Of a stretch of 64,000 nt of DNA, positions 16,264 to 25,434 are shown in pieces. The stretch is taken from NCBI RefSeq assembly GCF_017355955.1, contig NZ_JAFFID010000001.1, forward strand, positions 1,054,001 through 1,118,000. The letters are read 5' to 3'. Made by a program: the position numbers and the translations under genes. The DNA comes from Sabulibacter ruber (GTDB lineage: Bacteria > Bacteroidota > Bacteroidia > Cytophagales > Hymenobacteraceae). The notes under the pieces were generated by a model. It did not search any database and had not been told where the DNA came from. It saw nothing but the letters and a program-made list of their open reading frames with translations. Within the stretch, counting starts at the first letter, position 1, and each line of letters starts with the position of its first letter.

Positions 16264-16293
16264 TATATGCAATTAAAAGTTAAAAGAATTACT

Positions 16294-16363
16294 GCACCTA
16301 ATATTGCATAAACGCCATCTCGGCCGACGGCCTTCTGCGTCGTTTAAACTAGGCCGTTAGGAG
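16294..16363 (+). repeat. attC-like element 2
   Basis: It starts with GCACCTAAT (16294-16302), complementary to the left end of the same unit at 15927-15935. It holds a GC-rich inner stem (CGGCCT / AGGCCG) and ends in CCGTTAGGAG, where the next unit begins. The length of about 70 bases is in the normal attC range. Confidence 0.55.
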
Positions 16364-16422
16364 GAATTTTATTATTTTTTTCAAAAGACAACTTTTTCAA
16401 AACAAAATATTAAAGTATAAAA

Positions 16423-16854
16423 ATGAGAAGCTTTCTATTATCAATAATGTTTATTGTATTTACAATCAATATAGTGATTGGTCAGGAAATAAATAAAGAA
16501 ACTTTAGTAGGTGAATGGACGGTGATACATGTTATAACATCAAGCAACAACTTGACAAAGGAGGAAAAACAGTTTTTTGAAACGATAAAGAAAGGCTTTA
16601 TTAATTCTAAATTTAACTTTAAGCCCAATGGCAAGTTTTTTCTAGAACTTAAGAAGGGGATACCTGATTTTATGAAACAATTCGCTATTATGAACAATAA
16701 AGATTGGAAATTCAATGAACGAGAAAAGTTGATTTCAATTGGTACAAGGAGCGACAACTACAATCATATGCGCATTTATGTAAGAAAACAGGAAGGCAGA
16801 ATATATTTCGTTTTCAATGACACTCCTCTTATTTTAGAAATGAGAAAAAAATAA
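16423..16854 (+). CDS. Secreted lipocalin-like protein
   Basis: 143 residues. The signal peptide is about 1-20 ('FTINIVIGQ'). Mature start 'LVGEWTVIHVI' followed by an alternating strand pattern and 'FNFKPNGKFFLELKKG' is typical of small lipocalin-like proteins of Bacteroidota, which begin with LxGxW. It has no cysteine for lipidation, so it is probably periplasmic. It is the sole gene in the unit 16357 to about 16969, whose ends GTTAGGAG and CTCCTAAC are perfectly complementary. Ligand and role unknown. Confidence 0.65.
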   Translation: MRSFLLSIMFIVFTINIVIGQEINKETLVGEWTVIHVITSSNNLTKEEKQFFETIKKGFINSKFNFKPNGKFFLELKKGIPDFMKQFAIMNNKDWKFNEREKLISIGTRSDNYNHMRIYVRKQEGRIYFVFNDTPLILEMRKK

Positions 16855-16905
16855 TCATTCCATAATATAGGCTACATACTATCAGAAAGGAAAAACGAAG
16901 AAGGG

Positions 16906-16975
16906 CTCCTAACAAACCCTTGTAGACGGATCTCCACCCAATTGCCCTACTGCCTTTTAAGTGAGCCTATTGAGT
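16906..16975 (+). repeat. attC-like element 3 (degenerate)
   Basis: CTCCTAAC at 16906-16913 is the exact complement of GTTAGGAG at 16356-16363, the left end of the same unit. The right part (to ATTGAGT at 16969-16975) does not keep the GC-rich stem well. The core has ATTGAGT where GTTRRRY is expected. Confidence 0.4.
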
Positions 16976-16991
16976 TTAATTAATAAAATAA

Positions 16992-17423
16992 ATGATTAGA
17001 CACTGGATAGAAATAGGTATTTGGATTTTACTAACTGCTTTGGGGCTATACTTGTACGGCTTAGTACCAGCCTTTTCAAATTTGGATAAACTAATTGCCC
17101 TTTGTTTGTGGAGCATCACTGCTATCCTGAACATAAGTAGAATACTAAAGCACTCTAAAAAATTCTTTCTTAAGGGCCATCACTTAACTATAAAAAGGAT
17201 ACTTAAACCCAAGATTGAGATTGATTTGATCAGTATTCATTCCTGGAGCCAAGAAACCTACAGGCTTATAGGATGCATTACAGGTGAAAAAATCATACTG
17301 AACACCCAAGAAGGGAAAACACTTGTGTTATGGAAGCAGGATAATTCTTCTGAATTTGAGAAGCTATCAAATAACTTGAATACCTTACTAGAAAGAAAAT
17401 ACTTAGAGACTGCCCCTAAATAA
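16992..17423 (+). CDS. Membrane protein with two helices and a PH-like C-terminal domain
   Basis: 143 residues. Two membrane helices (about 7-25 and 33-52) are joined by a short loop. The cytoplasmic part begins 'LKGHHLTIKRILKPKIEIDL' and continues with 'HSWSQETYRLIGCITGEKI', a pattern like the small bacterial PH domain (DUF304/EbsA-like) fused to two helices. It is AT-rich and lies 17 bases after the end of attC-like element 3. Function unknown; the PH-like fold is a guess from strand pattern. Confidence 0.6.
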   Translation: MIRHWIEIGIWILLTALGLYLYGLVPAFSNLDKLIALCLWSITAILNISRILKHSKKFFLKGHHLTIKRILKPKIEIDLISIHSWSQETYRLIGCITGEKIILNTQEGKTLVLWKQDNSSEFEKLSNNLNTLLERKYLETAPK

Positions 17424-17430
17424 TAAACTT

Positions 17431-17500
17431 CTGCTAACATTGTACCCATCTTATGCCAGCGCCTGAGTCAAAGCAAGCCGCTTACACCAGGCTGTTGAGT
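17431..17500 (+). repeat. attC-like element 4
   Basis: CTGCTAAC (17431-17438) is followed by ATTG as in elements 1 and 2, then an inner stem GCCTG / CAGGC and GTTGAGT (17494-17500), which fits GTTRRRY. Its outer halves do not pair with the left end of the same unit, so this end is weaker than those of the two units before it. Confidence 0.4.
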
Positions 17501-17786
17501 TAAAATATAATAATAGAATTAGGATTTAAAAGCATTTTATTCAGTAATAGTAGTTACGCCTCTCACGCTCGTTTCGCTATGGTTTTGTAAATAACTTTGT
17601 TTGAATACCCCCAATCCTTCAGCAAATTGTTAAAGAAAAAGACCAATCTGTCACTGTTGGCATACAGGTATTCACTTAATTAACTACTTCAACGGTAAAG
17701 TCAATAAAATACCTTTAATCAATTACACCTTATCAGCTACATTAACTGCATCTCTCAGAACCTGAACTTCAAAATACCTTGTGACC

Positions 17787-18350
17787 ATGGAAAACGGAAA
17801 GGAGTTGTCAACAGAACAGAGGGAAGAACTACTCAACGTACTGGAAGCTCGCTTTAAGAAAAACACGAGCCGCCACCAGAACCTTGAATGGTCCGCCTTA
17901 CAGGCTAAGCTGGAAGCTCACCCTGAAAAATTATGGTCGCTCTATGAAATGGAAAGAACGGGCGGAGAACCAGATGTGGTAGGGTATGACGAGCAGACCG
18001 GCGAATACATTTTCTATGACTGTTCGGCGGAAAGCCCGAAAGGCCGCAGAAGTGTGTGCTATGACCGCGAGGGTCTGGATTCAAGAAAAGAGCACAAACC
18101 CGAAAACAGCGCTATTGACCTGGCAACGGCCATGGATATAGAACTTCTGACGGAAACCCAATACCGGAATTTGCAGAGATTTGGGAATTTTGACACGAAA
18201 ACGTCAAGCTGGGTGCAAACCCCGCCCGAAATCAGAGAACTTGGAGGCGCCCTCTTCTGTGACCGCCGCTACAACACTGTCTTTGTGTACCATAACGGTG
18301 CGCAATCCTATTATAGCAACAGGGCGTTCCGGGGCTCACTTAGGGTCTGA
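17787..18350 (+). CDS. DUF4256-like protein
   Basis: 187 residues from the ATG at 17787 (a GTG two codons upstream is possible). It is soluble with no signal peptide. Motifs 'EARFKKNTSRHQNLEW', 'GGEPDVVGYDEQTGEYIFYD' and 'PKGRRSVCYDREG' match my memory of the DUF4256 family, a widespread cytoplasmic family of unknown activity. The C-terminus 'FCDRRYNTVFVYHNGAQSYY' is also typical. The gene starts a plus-strand trio with the genes at 18372 and 18646, spaced 21 bases apart and then overlapping. This trio may be co-transcribed. Confidence 0.8.
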   Translation: MENGKELSTEQREELLNVLEARFKKNTSRHQNLEWSALQAKLEAHPEKLWSLYEMERTGGEPDVVGYDEQTGEYIFYDCSAESPKGRRSVCYDREGLDSRKEHKPENSAIDLATAMDIELLTETQYRNLQRFGNFDTKTSSWVQTPPEIRELGGALFCDRRYNTVFVYHNGAQSYYSNRAFRGSLRV

Positions 18351-18371
18351 TTTTAGAAAAGAAGGCGGAAA

Positions 18372-18662
18372 ATGGCTTGGCAGGAAAATGCTCCTTTAAT
18401 GAATATAGCCCAGTTACATGAAGTTCTGCAGAAACTGAAGATTCCGGCAGACCAGTACTATTTGCACGGGTTGTTCGGCAGCTCAGATGATCATGAAAAA
18501 TTGGCGTTATCCATAAAGCGGGTAAAACATACGCTTGCGTTTGAAGTCTATTTCAAAGAAAAAGGCCAAAAACACCTTATCAGAGCATTTACAACAGAGG
18601 ATGAGGCTTGCCGGTATTTCCTTAATGCAACTATTCTGAATCACCATGGACAAAAACATTGA
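18372..18662 (+). CDS. Small protein of unknown function
   Basis: 96 residues from the ATG at 18372; the ATG at 18402 (MNIAQLHEVLQKL) is an equally good start and begins the folded part. It is soluble. The pattern helix, 'YYLHGLFGSSDDHEKLALSI', strand, 'HTLAFEVYFKEKGQK', helix gives a small alpha/beta protein. It overlaps the DinB-like gene by 17 bases, so translation is coupled. I do not recognise the family with certainty. Confidence 0.65.
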   Translation: MAWQENAPLMNIAQLHEVLQKLKIPADQYYLHGLFGSSDDHEKLALSIKRVKHTLAFEVYFKEKGQKHLIRAFTTEDEACRYFLNATILNHHGQKH

Positions 18663-19125
18663 AATCATCCTCAATTTCAGAAAGTATGTACTCGCTCAGA
18701 TTGAATCGTTAGATGCTGAACAATTAAATTTTATCCCGGCAAATTTCACCAATAACATCATCTGGAATGTAGGACATATTAACGCGGTTTTGCAGGCCCT
18801 TTGCTACAGATACTCCGGTTTGCCGATCAAAACAGACGAAAAATACTTTCATCCGTTTTTACCGGGCACCAAACCCGACGGCTTCCTTGATAGCAATGAA
18901 ATTCAGCTGATAAAGCGACAGGCAATTGAAACTGTGCATCAACTAAAGACAGATCTAGAAAACGGCTCTTTCAAACAGTACACTAAAGTGGAAAAAATTG
19001 AAACTGTGTACGGGATCACCGTTGCATCTATACAGGATACACTTAAGTATGTAACCCACCACGAGGGCATTCATTACAATGCCATCACCACTTTGAAAAG
19101 ACTGGTTGAGAAACCTTCTTACTAA
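18646..19125 (+). CDS. DinB-like four-helix metalloprotein
   Basis: 159 residues. It fits the DinB/YfiT-like fold of four helices with a histidine triad: 'WNVGHINAVLQALCYRYS' gives the first histidine near residue 43, and 'VTHHEGIHYNAI' gives the other two near 139-144. Members bind a divalent metal, and some act as thiol transferases for bacillithiol or similar thiols. Typical length is 150-175 residues. It is the last gene of a plus-strand trio and ends about 150 bases before a strong bidirectional terminator. The actual substrate is unknown. Confidence 0.85.
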   Translation: MDKNIEIILNFRKYVLAQIESLDAEQLNFIPANFTNNIIWNVGHINAVLQALCYRYSGLPIKTDEKYFHPFLPGTKPDGFLDSNEIQLIKRQAIETVHQLKTDLENGSFKQYTKVEKIETVYGITVASIQDTLKYVTHHEGIHYNAITTLKRLVEKPSY

Positions 19126-19278
19126 TTATATTTTAGAGAACATAGGCATACCGTTTTAAAGGGAATTTCTTTATAACAGACAATTACCTGCCCTATTCTT
19201 AACTCACCCAGAACCTCCTTCTACCCTGCAGCTCCTAAGCTATTGCATACATGAAGAGTTGTGAAGGACTACTACTTT

Positions 19279-19332
19279 ATCAAAAGAGAAACCCCATTTT
19301 ACACTCCTGTAAAATGGGGTTTCTCTTTTGAT
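19279..19332. terminator. Bidirectional terminator
   Basis: A perfect inverted repeat of about 24 bases (from ATCAAAAGAGAAACCCC) with a short loop lies between the convergent DinB-like gene and the efflux operon. A- and T-rich outer ends allow action in both directions. Confidence 0.85.
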
Positions 19333-19371
19333 GACCTCTCCAAGGGTCAAGGCTTACCGCTGTTTAACCTG

Positions 19372-20802
19372 TTATTTCCAGCCACCGCCCAATGCCCGGT
19401 AAATGTTCACCATGGCTTTGAGTTGCTGCATTTTGGTTTCAATCAGGTCAAATCTGGATTCCAGGGCATCGCGTTGGGTCATGAGTACTTCCATGTAATC
19501 TGCCCGGGCCGAGGTAAACAGCTGGTTTGAAATGTCAATGGACTGGGTCAGCGCCTCCACTTCCCTGGTTTTCAAATCATAGCTTTTCTCCAGGTTGCTG
19601 ATCTTGGATACCTGGTTGGCTACTTCAATGTAGGCGTTCAGAATGGTGCGCTCATAGTTGTACACCGCCTGAATCTGTCGGGCATTTGCACTGTAGTACA
19701 CCGCTTTGATCGCGTTTTTATTCACGAGCGGCGCGGCTATGTCACCGGCAAGTGAATACAGGATGGATTCAGGCTTGAGCAGAAAGCTAGGGTTGAAGGC
19801 CCGGTAGCCTACCCCCGCGGAAATGCCCAAAGAGGGATAAAACCGGGCACGGGCTACCTGTACATCCAATTTGGAAGCTGCCAGCTCCAACTCGGCTTGT
19901 CTGATGTCTGGACGGTTAGCTAACAACTGCGCCGGAACCCCGGCATATATCGTTTTCGGGGTTAAACTGGCAAAATCCTGGGTATTCCGTTGCACCGGCT
20001 GCGGGAACCGACCCACTAGGAAATTGATGCGGTTCTCGGCCTCAGTGACCTTCTGCTGAATCTCGTATTGCAGGCTCTGGGTGTTCAATACCTGCGCCTG
20101 AAATCTGCGCACCGGTAGCTCGGTCACCCGGGCGGCTTCTTTCTGCAGTTTCACAATTTTCAGGACATTGCTCTGGATCTCAATGTTCTGCTTCACAATG
20201 GCCAGTTGGTTGTCCAGGGCTAGCAGTTCATAGTAAGCCTCTGCAATCTCTGAAACCAGGTTCGTCTGCATGAAGTTCTTGCCTTCTACCGAGGACAGAT
20301 ACCGGTTCACAGCCGCTTTTTTGGCGTTGCGTAGCTTGTGCCAGATATCCACCTCCCAGGTGGCGTAAGCGCCTACCAGGTAATCCTGAAGTGGATCTGG
20401 CATTTCTTTGCCGGGCTCAATGTCCGTGGTGGCTTCCAGGGCACCGATGTTGGTGAACCGGGCCACTTTGTCCACTCCCGCGCCTGCTCGCAAGCCCACC
20501 GAGGGCAGGTACTCCCCTTTTCTGGCTCTTACCTCGTTTCTGGCGATCTCAATTTCCTGTAAGGTAATGTTCAGCTCCTGGTTGTTGTGCAGGGCCGTGT
20601 CAATGAGGGTCGTCAGGTAAGGATCGGTGAAGAAGTCCTTCCACCTGGCTTGCGCGGTGTTGGTAGTATCCTGCGAGTTGTTGAAACTCGCAGGTACTGT
20701 TCTGTTTTCTGATTTCTGCACCAGCGTGGGTACGCTGCAGGCGGTATAGGTAAGGGCTACCAACGTGATCCCAAACCAATTCCTTATTCTTTTAGTGAGC
20801 AT
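19372..20802 (-). CDS. Outer-membrane channel of an RND efflux system (TolC/NodT family lipoprotein)
   Basis: 476 residues. The signal sequence ends in the lipobox 'ALTYTACSVP', as in OprM-type channels that are lipid-anchored. The two repeated coiled-coil halves of the family are seen around 165-275 and 365-460. 'LLANRPDIRQAELELAASKLDVQVARA' style sequence near 300 is a strong family mark. It forms the trimeric barrel and tunnel that take substrates from the pump through the outer membrane. Its start overlaps the pump gene by 11 bases. It is the third gene of an operon: adaptor, pump, channel. Confidence 0.93.
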   Translation of the reverse strand: MLTKRIRNWFGITLVALTYTACSVPTLVQKSENRTVPASFNNSQDTTNTAQARWKDFFTDPYLTTLIDTALHNNQELNITLQEIEIARNEVRARKGEYLPSVGLRAGAGVDKVARFTNIGALEATTDIEPGKEMPDPLQDYLVGAYATWEVDIWHKLRNAKKAAVNRYLSSVEGKNFMQTNLVSEIAEAYYELLALDNQLAIVKQNIEIQSNVLKIVKLQKEAARVTELPVRRFQAQVLNTQSLQYEIQQKVTEAENRINFLVGRFPQPVQRNTQDFASLTPKTIYAGVPAQLLANRPDIRQAELELAASKLDVQVARARFYPSLGISAGVGYRAFNPSFLLKPESILYSLAGDIAAPLVNKNAIKAVYYSANARQIQAVYNYERTILNAYIEVANQVSKISNLEKSYDLKTREVEALTQSIDISNQLFTSARADYMEVLMTQRDALESRFDLIETKMQQLKAMVNIYRALGGGWK

Positions 20803-23800
20803 TGATTTCGGTTTCTAAAGGTTGGGGAAAACTGTCAATGGTGTGCACGTAGTCCTCCGTTAAAGTGCTTTCCTCTTCGTCTTTGATCAGGTGACGACCA
20901 TCAGCCATTTTGGCGAAGATGTAGTACAAGCCCGGCACGATGATTACCCCGAAAATGGTACCGAACAGCATCCCGCCCATGGCCGATGCCCCGATGGTCC
21001 GGTTTCCGATGGCCCCGGCACCAGTGGCAATCACCAACGGAATAAGACCAGCGATGAAAGCAAAGGAAGTCATCAAAATAGGCCTAAAACGCACTTTGGC
21101 TCCTTCAATGGCGGCCTCCAGAATAGAATAGCCCTGCTGTCGCTTGAGCACGGCGAACTCCACAATGAGCACCGCGTTTTTACCCAGGAGACCCACCAGC
21201 ATGATAAGCCCGATCTGGGCGTAGATGTTGTTCTCCAGCCCCATCATCTGCAGCACCATGAACGACCCGAACACCCCTACCGGCAGCGAGAACACCACCG
21301 CCAACGGAATGATAAAGCTCTCATACTGCGCAGCCAGCACGAAGTAAACGAAGGCCACCACAATCGCGAAAACGTAGATAGACTCGTTCCCCCGGATAGA
21401 CTCATCATAAGACAGACCTTCCCAGGCGATGTCATAGCCTTTGGGCAGAGTCTTGGCCGCTACTTGCTGGATGGCCTGGATGGCATCGGCGGTGGTATAG
21501 CCTTTGGCCGGTTGCCCCTGGATAGAAGCCGAGTTGTACATGTTGAAGCGGGTGATCTCATTAGGTCCCTGCGACTTTTTCAGCTTCATGAACGCCGAGT
21601 AAGGCACCATTTCGCCTGCCTCGTTCTTCACATACAGGTTCAACAGGTCAGACGGCAGCCTTCTGAATTTAGGGTCAGACTGCACGTACACTTTGAAGAA
21701 CTGGTTGAACTTGGTGAAGCCCTGTTCATAGGTAGAACCAATCAAAATGTTGAGGTTGTCCATGGCTTTGCCAATAGACACACCTTTCTGCATGGCCTTG
21801 TTGTTGTCTATCTCCAGCTCGTACTGCGGATAATTGGCCGCGAAGAAGGTGAACAAGCCTGAAAGTTCGGGCCGCTTGCGCAGGTTATCCATGAACTCCT
21901 GGTTGATCTTGTCAAACTCGTGGTAATCGGTATCGGAGTTCTTGTCCAGCAAACGCATGGAGAATCCGCCGGAGGAACCGAAGCCCGGGATGGCGGGCGG
22001 CTCGAAGAACTCAATCACCGCGCCCAGTCCTTTGGATTTCTCCTCCAGTTCTTCCATGATCTCTTTCACAGTGTGCTTGCGGTCTGACCAGTCTTTCAAG
22101 TTGATCAAACAGGTACCCGCGTTAGAGCCCCGGCCTTCGGTCATAATCTCGTAACCGGCCAAAGAAGACACAGATTCCACCCCATCAATCTCCTCGCAGA
22201 CTTTCTGCAGCCGCTGAGAAACCTGGTTTGTTTTCTCCAGGGTAGAGCCCGGAGGCGTCTGGATGATGGCGTAAATGGTGCTTTGGTCTTCGTTCGGGAT
22301 GAAGCCCGATGGTACCATCTGGTTCTCTATGAAGATACCGGCGCAGAAGGCCAGCAACACCCCAAACGTCAGCCATCTTCTGCTCACAATAGACTTCAGC
22401 AAGCCCACGTATTTCCCGGTCATTTTATCAAAACCGCGGTTAAAACTATCCATGGCTCTGGTAAAGAAGTTACTCTTCTTGGCGTGGCCGTGGTGGTTCT
22501 TCAGCAGCATGGCGCATAGCACCGGCGTAAGCGTCAAGGCAATCAGCGCCGAGATTACAATGGAGCTGGCCATGGTGATGGAGAACTGACGGTAGAACGT
22601 ACCCACCGGACCGGTCATAAAGGAAATAGGCAGGAACACAGACACCATTACCGCCGTGATGGCGATGATCGCGCCACTAATTTCGCCCAGCACTTTTTTC
22701 ACCGCGCTGAACGGTGATAGGTGCGGTTCTTCCTCCATTTTGGCGTGCACGGCTTCCACCACCACAATGGCATCATCCACCACAATACCGATGGCTAGCA
22801 CCAAGGCAAAGAGCGTCACCAGGTTAATGGAAAGCCCGAAGAACTGGATCACGAAGAACGCCCCGATCAAGGAAACCGGCACTGCAAGGATAGGAATCAA
22901 AGTAGAACGCCAATCGCCGAGGAAGATGAACACCACAATGGCTACCAAAATGAACGCATCGCGCAGGGTATGCACCACCTGTTCAATTGAGGCATCCAGG
23001 AATTTGGAAACGTCATAGCTGATTTTGTAATCCATCCCCGGAGGGAAGTAGGGCTTCATTTCCTCCAGCTGGGCTTTCACATCGGCAATCACATCACTGG
23101 CATTACTGCCGTAGTTTTGCTTCAGTACAATTGCCGCGGATGGGTGGCCATCCAGGTTGGAGTAGATATCGAAGAATTCACTGCCCAGCTCTACTTTGGC
23201 AATATCCCTCAGGAGGATGCTCTCGCCCTGGGAGTTGGCCCGGATGATGACATTTTCATACTCCTCGGGCTTGTTGTACCGGCCTTTGTAAGTCAGCACA
23301 TATTCCAGGGACTGCGCGGCAATACCGGAGCTTTGCCCAATCCGGCCCGGGCGACCGATGATGCTTTGCTCACCCAGGGCTTTCATTACTTCCTCCACGG
23401 AGATGTTGTAGGCCCGCATGCGGTCTGGGTTCAGCCAAACGCGCATGGCGTACCGGCGGCTACCCAGAATCTGGGCCCTGGCCACCCCTTTGATGCGTTG
23501 AATCTCGGGGATCATCTTCACGGTGGCGTAGTTGAACAGGAACTTCTCGTCCATGCTCTCATTCTTGGAGTAGAGGTTGACGTACATCAACATACTGGGC
23601 TGCACCGGGGTAATTACCACCCCTTCGCGCTGCACTAGTTCAGGCAGGAGCGGCATTACCTGGTCTACCCGCGTTTTCACCCGCACCACCGCATCGTTGG
23701 GGTCGGTGCCCGGCTCGAAGATAATCCGGAGGGTAGCCTCACCGGCGCTGGTGGCATCGGTGGCAATGTAGCGCATGCCTTCCACCCCGTTTATGGCCTG

Positions 23801-23998
23801 TTCTAAGGAAATCAGGGTAGATTTGACCAGCACATCGGCGCTGGAGCCGGGGTAAGCGATAAAGATATTGACGGTGGTAGGCGCGATGTCAGGGAACTGG
23901 GAAATGGGCAGTTTCCGGATGGCCAAACCACCCACAAAAACGATCATGACCGATATTACGATAGCGAATACGGGTCTGCGTATGAACTTGCTAAACAT
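20792..23998 (-). CDS. RND efflux pump, inner-membrane permease (AcrB/HAE1 type)
   Basis: 1068 residues, the normal size. It begins 'MFSKFIRRPVFAIVISVMI' with the first membrane helix; two large periplasmic loops follow (about 30-335 and 560-870), and there are twelve helices. The proton-relay aspartates occur as 'IGIVVDDAIVVVEAVHA' near residue 405. 'GSTYEQGFTKFNQFFKVYVQ' lies in the second loop, as in hydrophobic/amphiphilic efflux pumps. It works as a trimer and uses the proton gradient to expel drugs, bile-like compounds or solvents. The substrate range cannot be read from sequence. No regulator gene lies next to the operon in this window. Confidence 0.95.
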   Translation of the reverse strand: MFSKFIRRPVFAIVISVMIVFVGGLAIRKLPISQFPDIAPTTVNIFIAYPGSSADVLVKSTLISLEQAINGVEGMRYIATDATSAGEATLRIIFEPGTDPNDAVVRVKTRVDQVMPLLPELVQREGVVITPVQPSMLMYVNLYSKNESMDEKFLFNYATVKMIPEIQRIKGVARAQILGSRRYAMRVWLNPDRMRAYNISVEEVMKALGEQSIIGRPGRIGQSSGIAAQSLEYVLTYKGRYNKPEEYENVIIRANSQGESILLRDIAKVELGSEFFDIYSNLDGHPSAAIVLKQNYGSNASDVIADVKAQLEEMKPYFPPGMDYKISYDVSKFLDASIEQVVHTLRDAFILVAIVVFIFLGDWRSTLIPILAVPVSLIGAFFVIQFFGLSINLVTLFALVLAIGIVVDDAIVVVEAVHAKMEEEPHLSPFSAVKKVLGEISGAIIAITAVMVSVFLPISFMTGPVGTFYRQFSITMASSIVISALIALTLTPVLCAMLLKNHHGHAKKSNFFTRAMDSFNRGFDKMTGKYVGLLKSIVSRRWLTFGVLLAFCAGIFIENQMVPSGFIPNEDQSTIYAIIQTPPGSTLEKTNQVSQRLQKVCEEIDGVESVSSLAGYEIMTEGRGSNAGTCLINLKDWSDRKHTVKEIMEELEEKSKGLGAVIEFFEPPAIPGFGSSGGFSMRLLDKNSDTDYHEFDKINQEFMDNLRKRPELSGLFTFFAANYPQYELEIDNNKAMQKGVSIGKAMDNLNILIGSTYEQGFTKFNQFFKVYVQSDPKFRRLPSDLLNLYVKNEAGEMVPYSAFMKLKKSQGPNEITRFNMYNSASIQGQPAKGYTTADAIQAIQQVAAKTLPKGYDIAWEGLSYDESIRGNESIYVFAIVVAFVYFVLAAQYESFIIPLAVVFSLPVGVFGSFMVLQMMGLENNIYAQIGLIMLVGLLGKNAVLIVEFAVLKRQQGYSILEAAIEGAKVRFRPILMTSFAFIAGLIPLVIATGAGAIGNRTIGASAMGGMLFGTIFGVIIVPGLYYIFAKMADGRHLIKDEEESTLTEDYVHTIDSFPQPLETEINAH

Positions 23999-24023
23999 GT
24001 CTTCTGGTTTTTAGGACACCTCA

Positions 24024-25106
24024 CTATTCCGCATACAAATTCAGCTGAGATAGGACAGTTTTAGGCTCCACGTATTTTGAGTGTATTTTTTCGTTTTCGC
24101 GCACTAAACGCAAACCTTCCAGCAGGATCTTGTCATTGCCTGACAAACCTTTCTGCACCACATAGATGTGCGGCAACTCGGCGGCAACGGTAATTTCGCG
24201 GGACCGCAGCACATTGTCTTTATCCAGCACATAGACGTACTTCTTGTCCAGGACCTCAAAGGTGGCTTTCTGCGGAATGAGCAGGGCGTTCTTCATGGGC
24301 ACTTCCATGAGGATATTGCCGGTCTCGCCGTGGCGCAGGAGCCCTTTAGGGTTGGGGAAGGTGGCCCGGAACGCGATGTTACCGGTCTCGTTGTTGAAGT
24401 CTGCCTCAATGGTCTGCACCACACCAGCGTAGTCAAACACCTGGCGGTTGGCCATTTCCAGTTTCACCTGGGTTTGGTTCTCGCTGTGCTGGCTCGTTTT
24501 ATAATCCAGGTACTCGGCCTCGGGCACGTTGAAATAAACCCACATCTGGCTGTTGTCTGAAAGGGTGGTCAGCAGATCGCCTTCGTCTACCAAGCTACCC
24601 AAACGTACCTGGAAGTGGTCCATGATGCCGTCAAACGGGGCTCTGATCTGGGTGAATCCCAAATGCACCTGGGCCAGGCTCACCTCGGCTTTGGCCTTGT
24701 TCAGTTTGGCCTTCGCCATGGCCAGTTCACCGGGAGCCACCACGTTGTTGGAAGCCAGCTTTTTGGTGTTCTGGTACTCAATCTCCGCGAAACTGGCTTC
24801 GGCCTGGGCTTTCTGCAGCTCGGCCTGGTACATCACGGGCATGATCTGGAACATGAGCTGTCCCTTTTTCACGTGCTGTCCTTCGTCCACGAAGATCTTC
24901 TGCAGGTAGCCTTTTTCCAGGGCCCTTACCTCAATGTGGCTGATGGAGCGGATCTGGCTCACATATTCCTTGGTGATCAGGGTGTCTTTTGCCAGAGGAC
25001 TGGTGACTAAAAAGCTAGTCTCCTCTTCCTTTTCTTCTTTCTTGGAGTGACAGGCCGTTTGGCACAACAGTGCGCATAAGCCCATAAGCATGAAAATTCT
25101 CTTCAT
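24024..25106 (-). CDS. RND efflux periplasmic adaptor (membrane fusion protein)
   Basis: 360 residues from the ATG at 25106 (MKRIFMLMGLC); a longer frame from 25217 precedes the signal peptide and is unlikely. The lipobox is 'LLCQTACHSKK', so it is an inner-membrane lipoprotein. Next come the lipoyl half-motif 'LEKGYLQKIFVDEGQHVKKG' near 65-85, a short coiled-coil hairpin (100-150), the second lipoyl half 'RAPFDGIMDHFQV', and the beta-barrel and membrane-proximal domains. It bridges pump and channel. First gene of the operon, 25 bases before the pump. Confidence 0.93.
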   Translation of the reverse strand: MKRIFMLMGLCALLCQTACHSKKEEKEEETSFLVTSPLAKDTLITKEYVSQIRSISHIEVRALEKGYLQKIFVDEGQHVKKGQLMFQIMPVMYQAELQKAQAEASFAEIEYQNTKKLASNNVVAPGELAMAKAKLNKAKAEVSLAQVHLGFTQIRAPFDGIMDHFQVRLGSLVDEGDLLTTLSDNSQMWVYFNVPEAEYLDYKTSQHSENQTQVKLEMANRQVFDYAGVVQTIEADFNNETGNIAFRATFPNPKGLLRHGETGNILMEVPMKNALLIPQKATFEVLDKKYVYVLDKDNVLRSREITVAAELPHIYVVQKGLSGNDKILLEGLRLVRENEKIHSKYVEPKTVLSQLNLYAE

Positions 25107-25434
25107 ACTGGTTTTTGAATTATGGATATGAAATGGGGTTTGGGATATTCTTTTGGGAGAGGGATACCACCGCACGCCGGTGCTCTCCTTTTGCTGAAGG
25201 CAAGTGAATGCAGGCAACCAGTGGTAGCCCAGACAGTGCCAGACTGCCTGAGATTTGTTACTTCATACCCTGAGAGGGAATATGAGCTACCTTAAAAATG
25301 ATTTTTTGAAAGGTGTATGACGTAATGATACACGGGTGCGACCAATGGGTAGGGTTCTACCAGTGGAAGCGGGAAAGCAAAAGGCTCCAACAGAGAAACG
25401 TTGGGGAAGTCAATTTGCCCAATAAGGAGTTAAA
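25107..25434. other. Gap upstream of the efflux operon
   Basis: About 330 bases that should hold the promoter and any operator of the efflux operon. I see no convincing TAnnTTTG element and no clear palindrome, and open frames here look like shadows. Confidence 0.4.
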
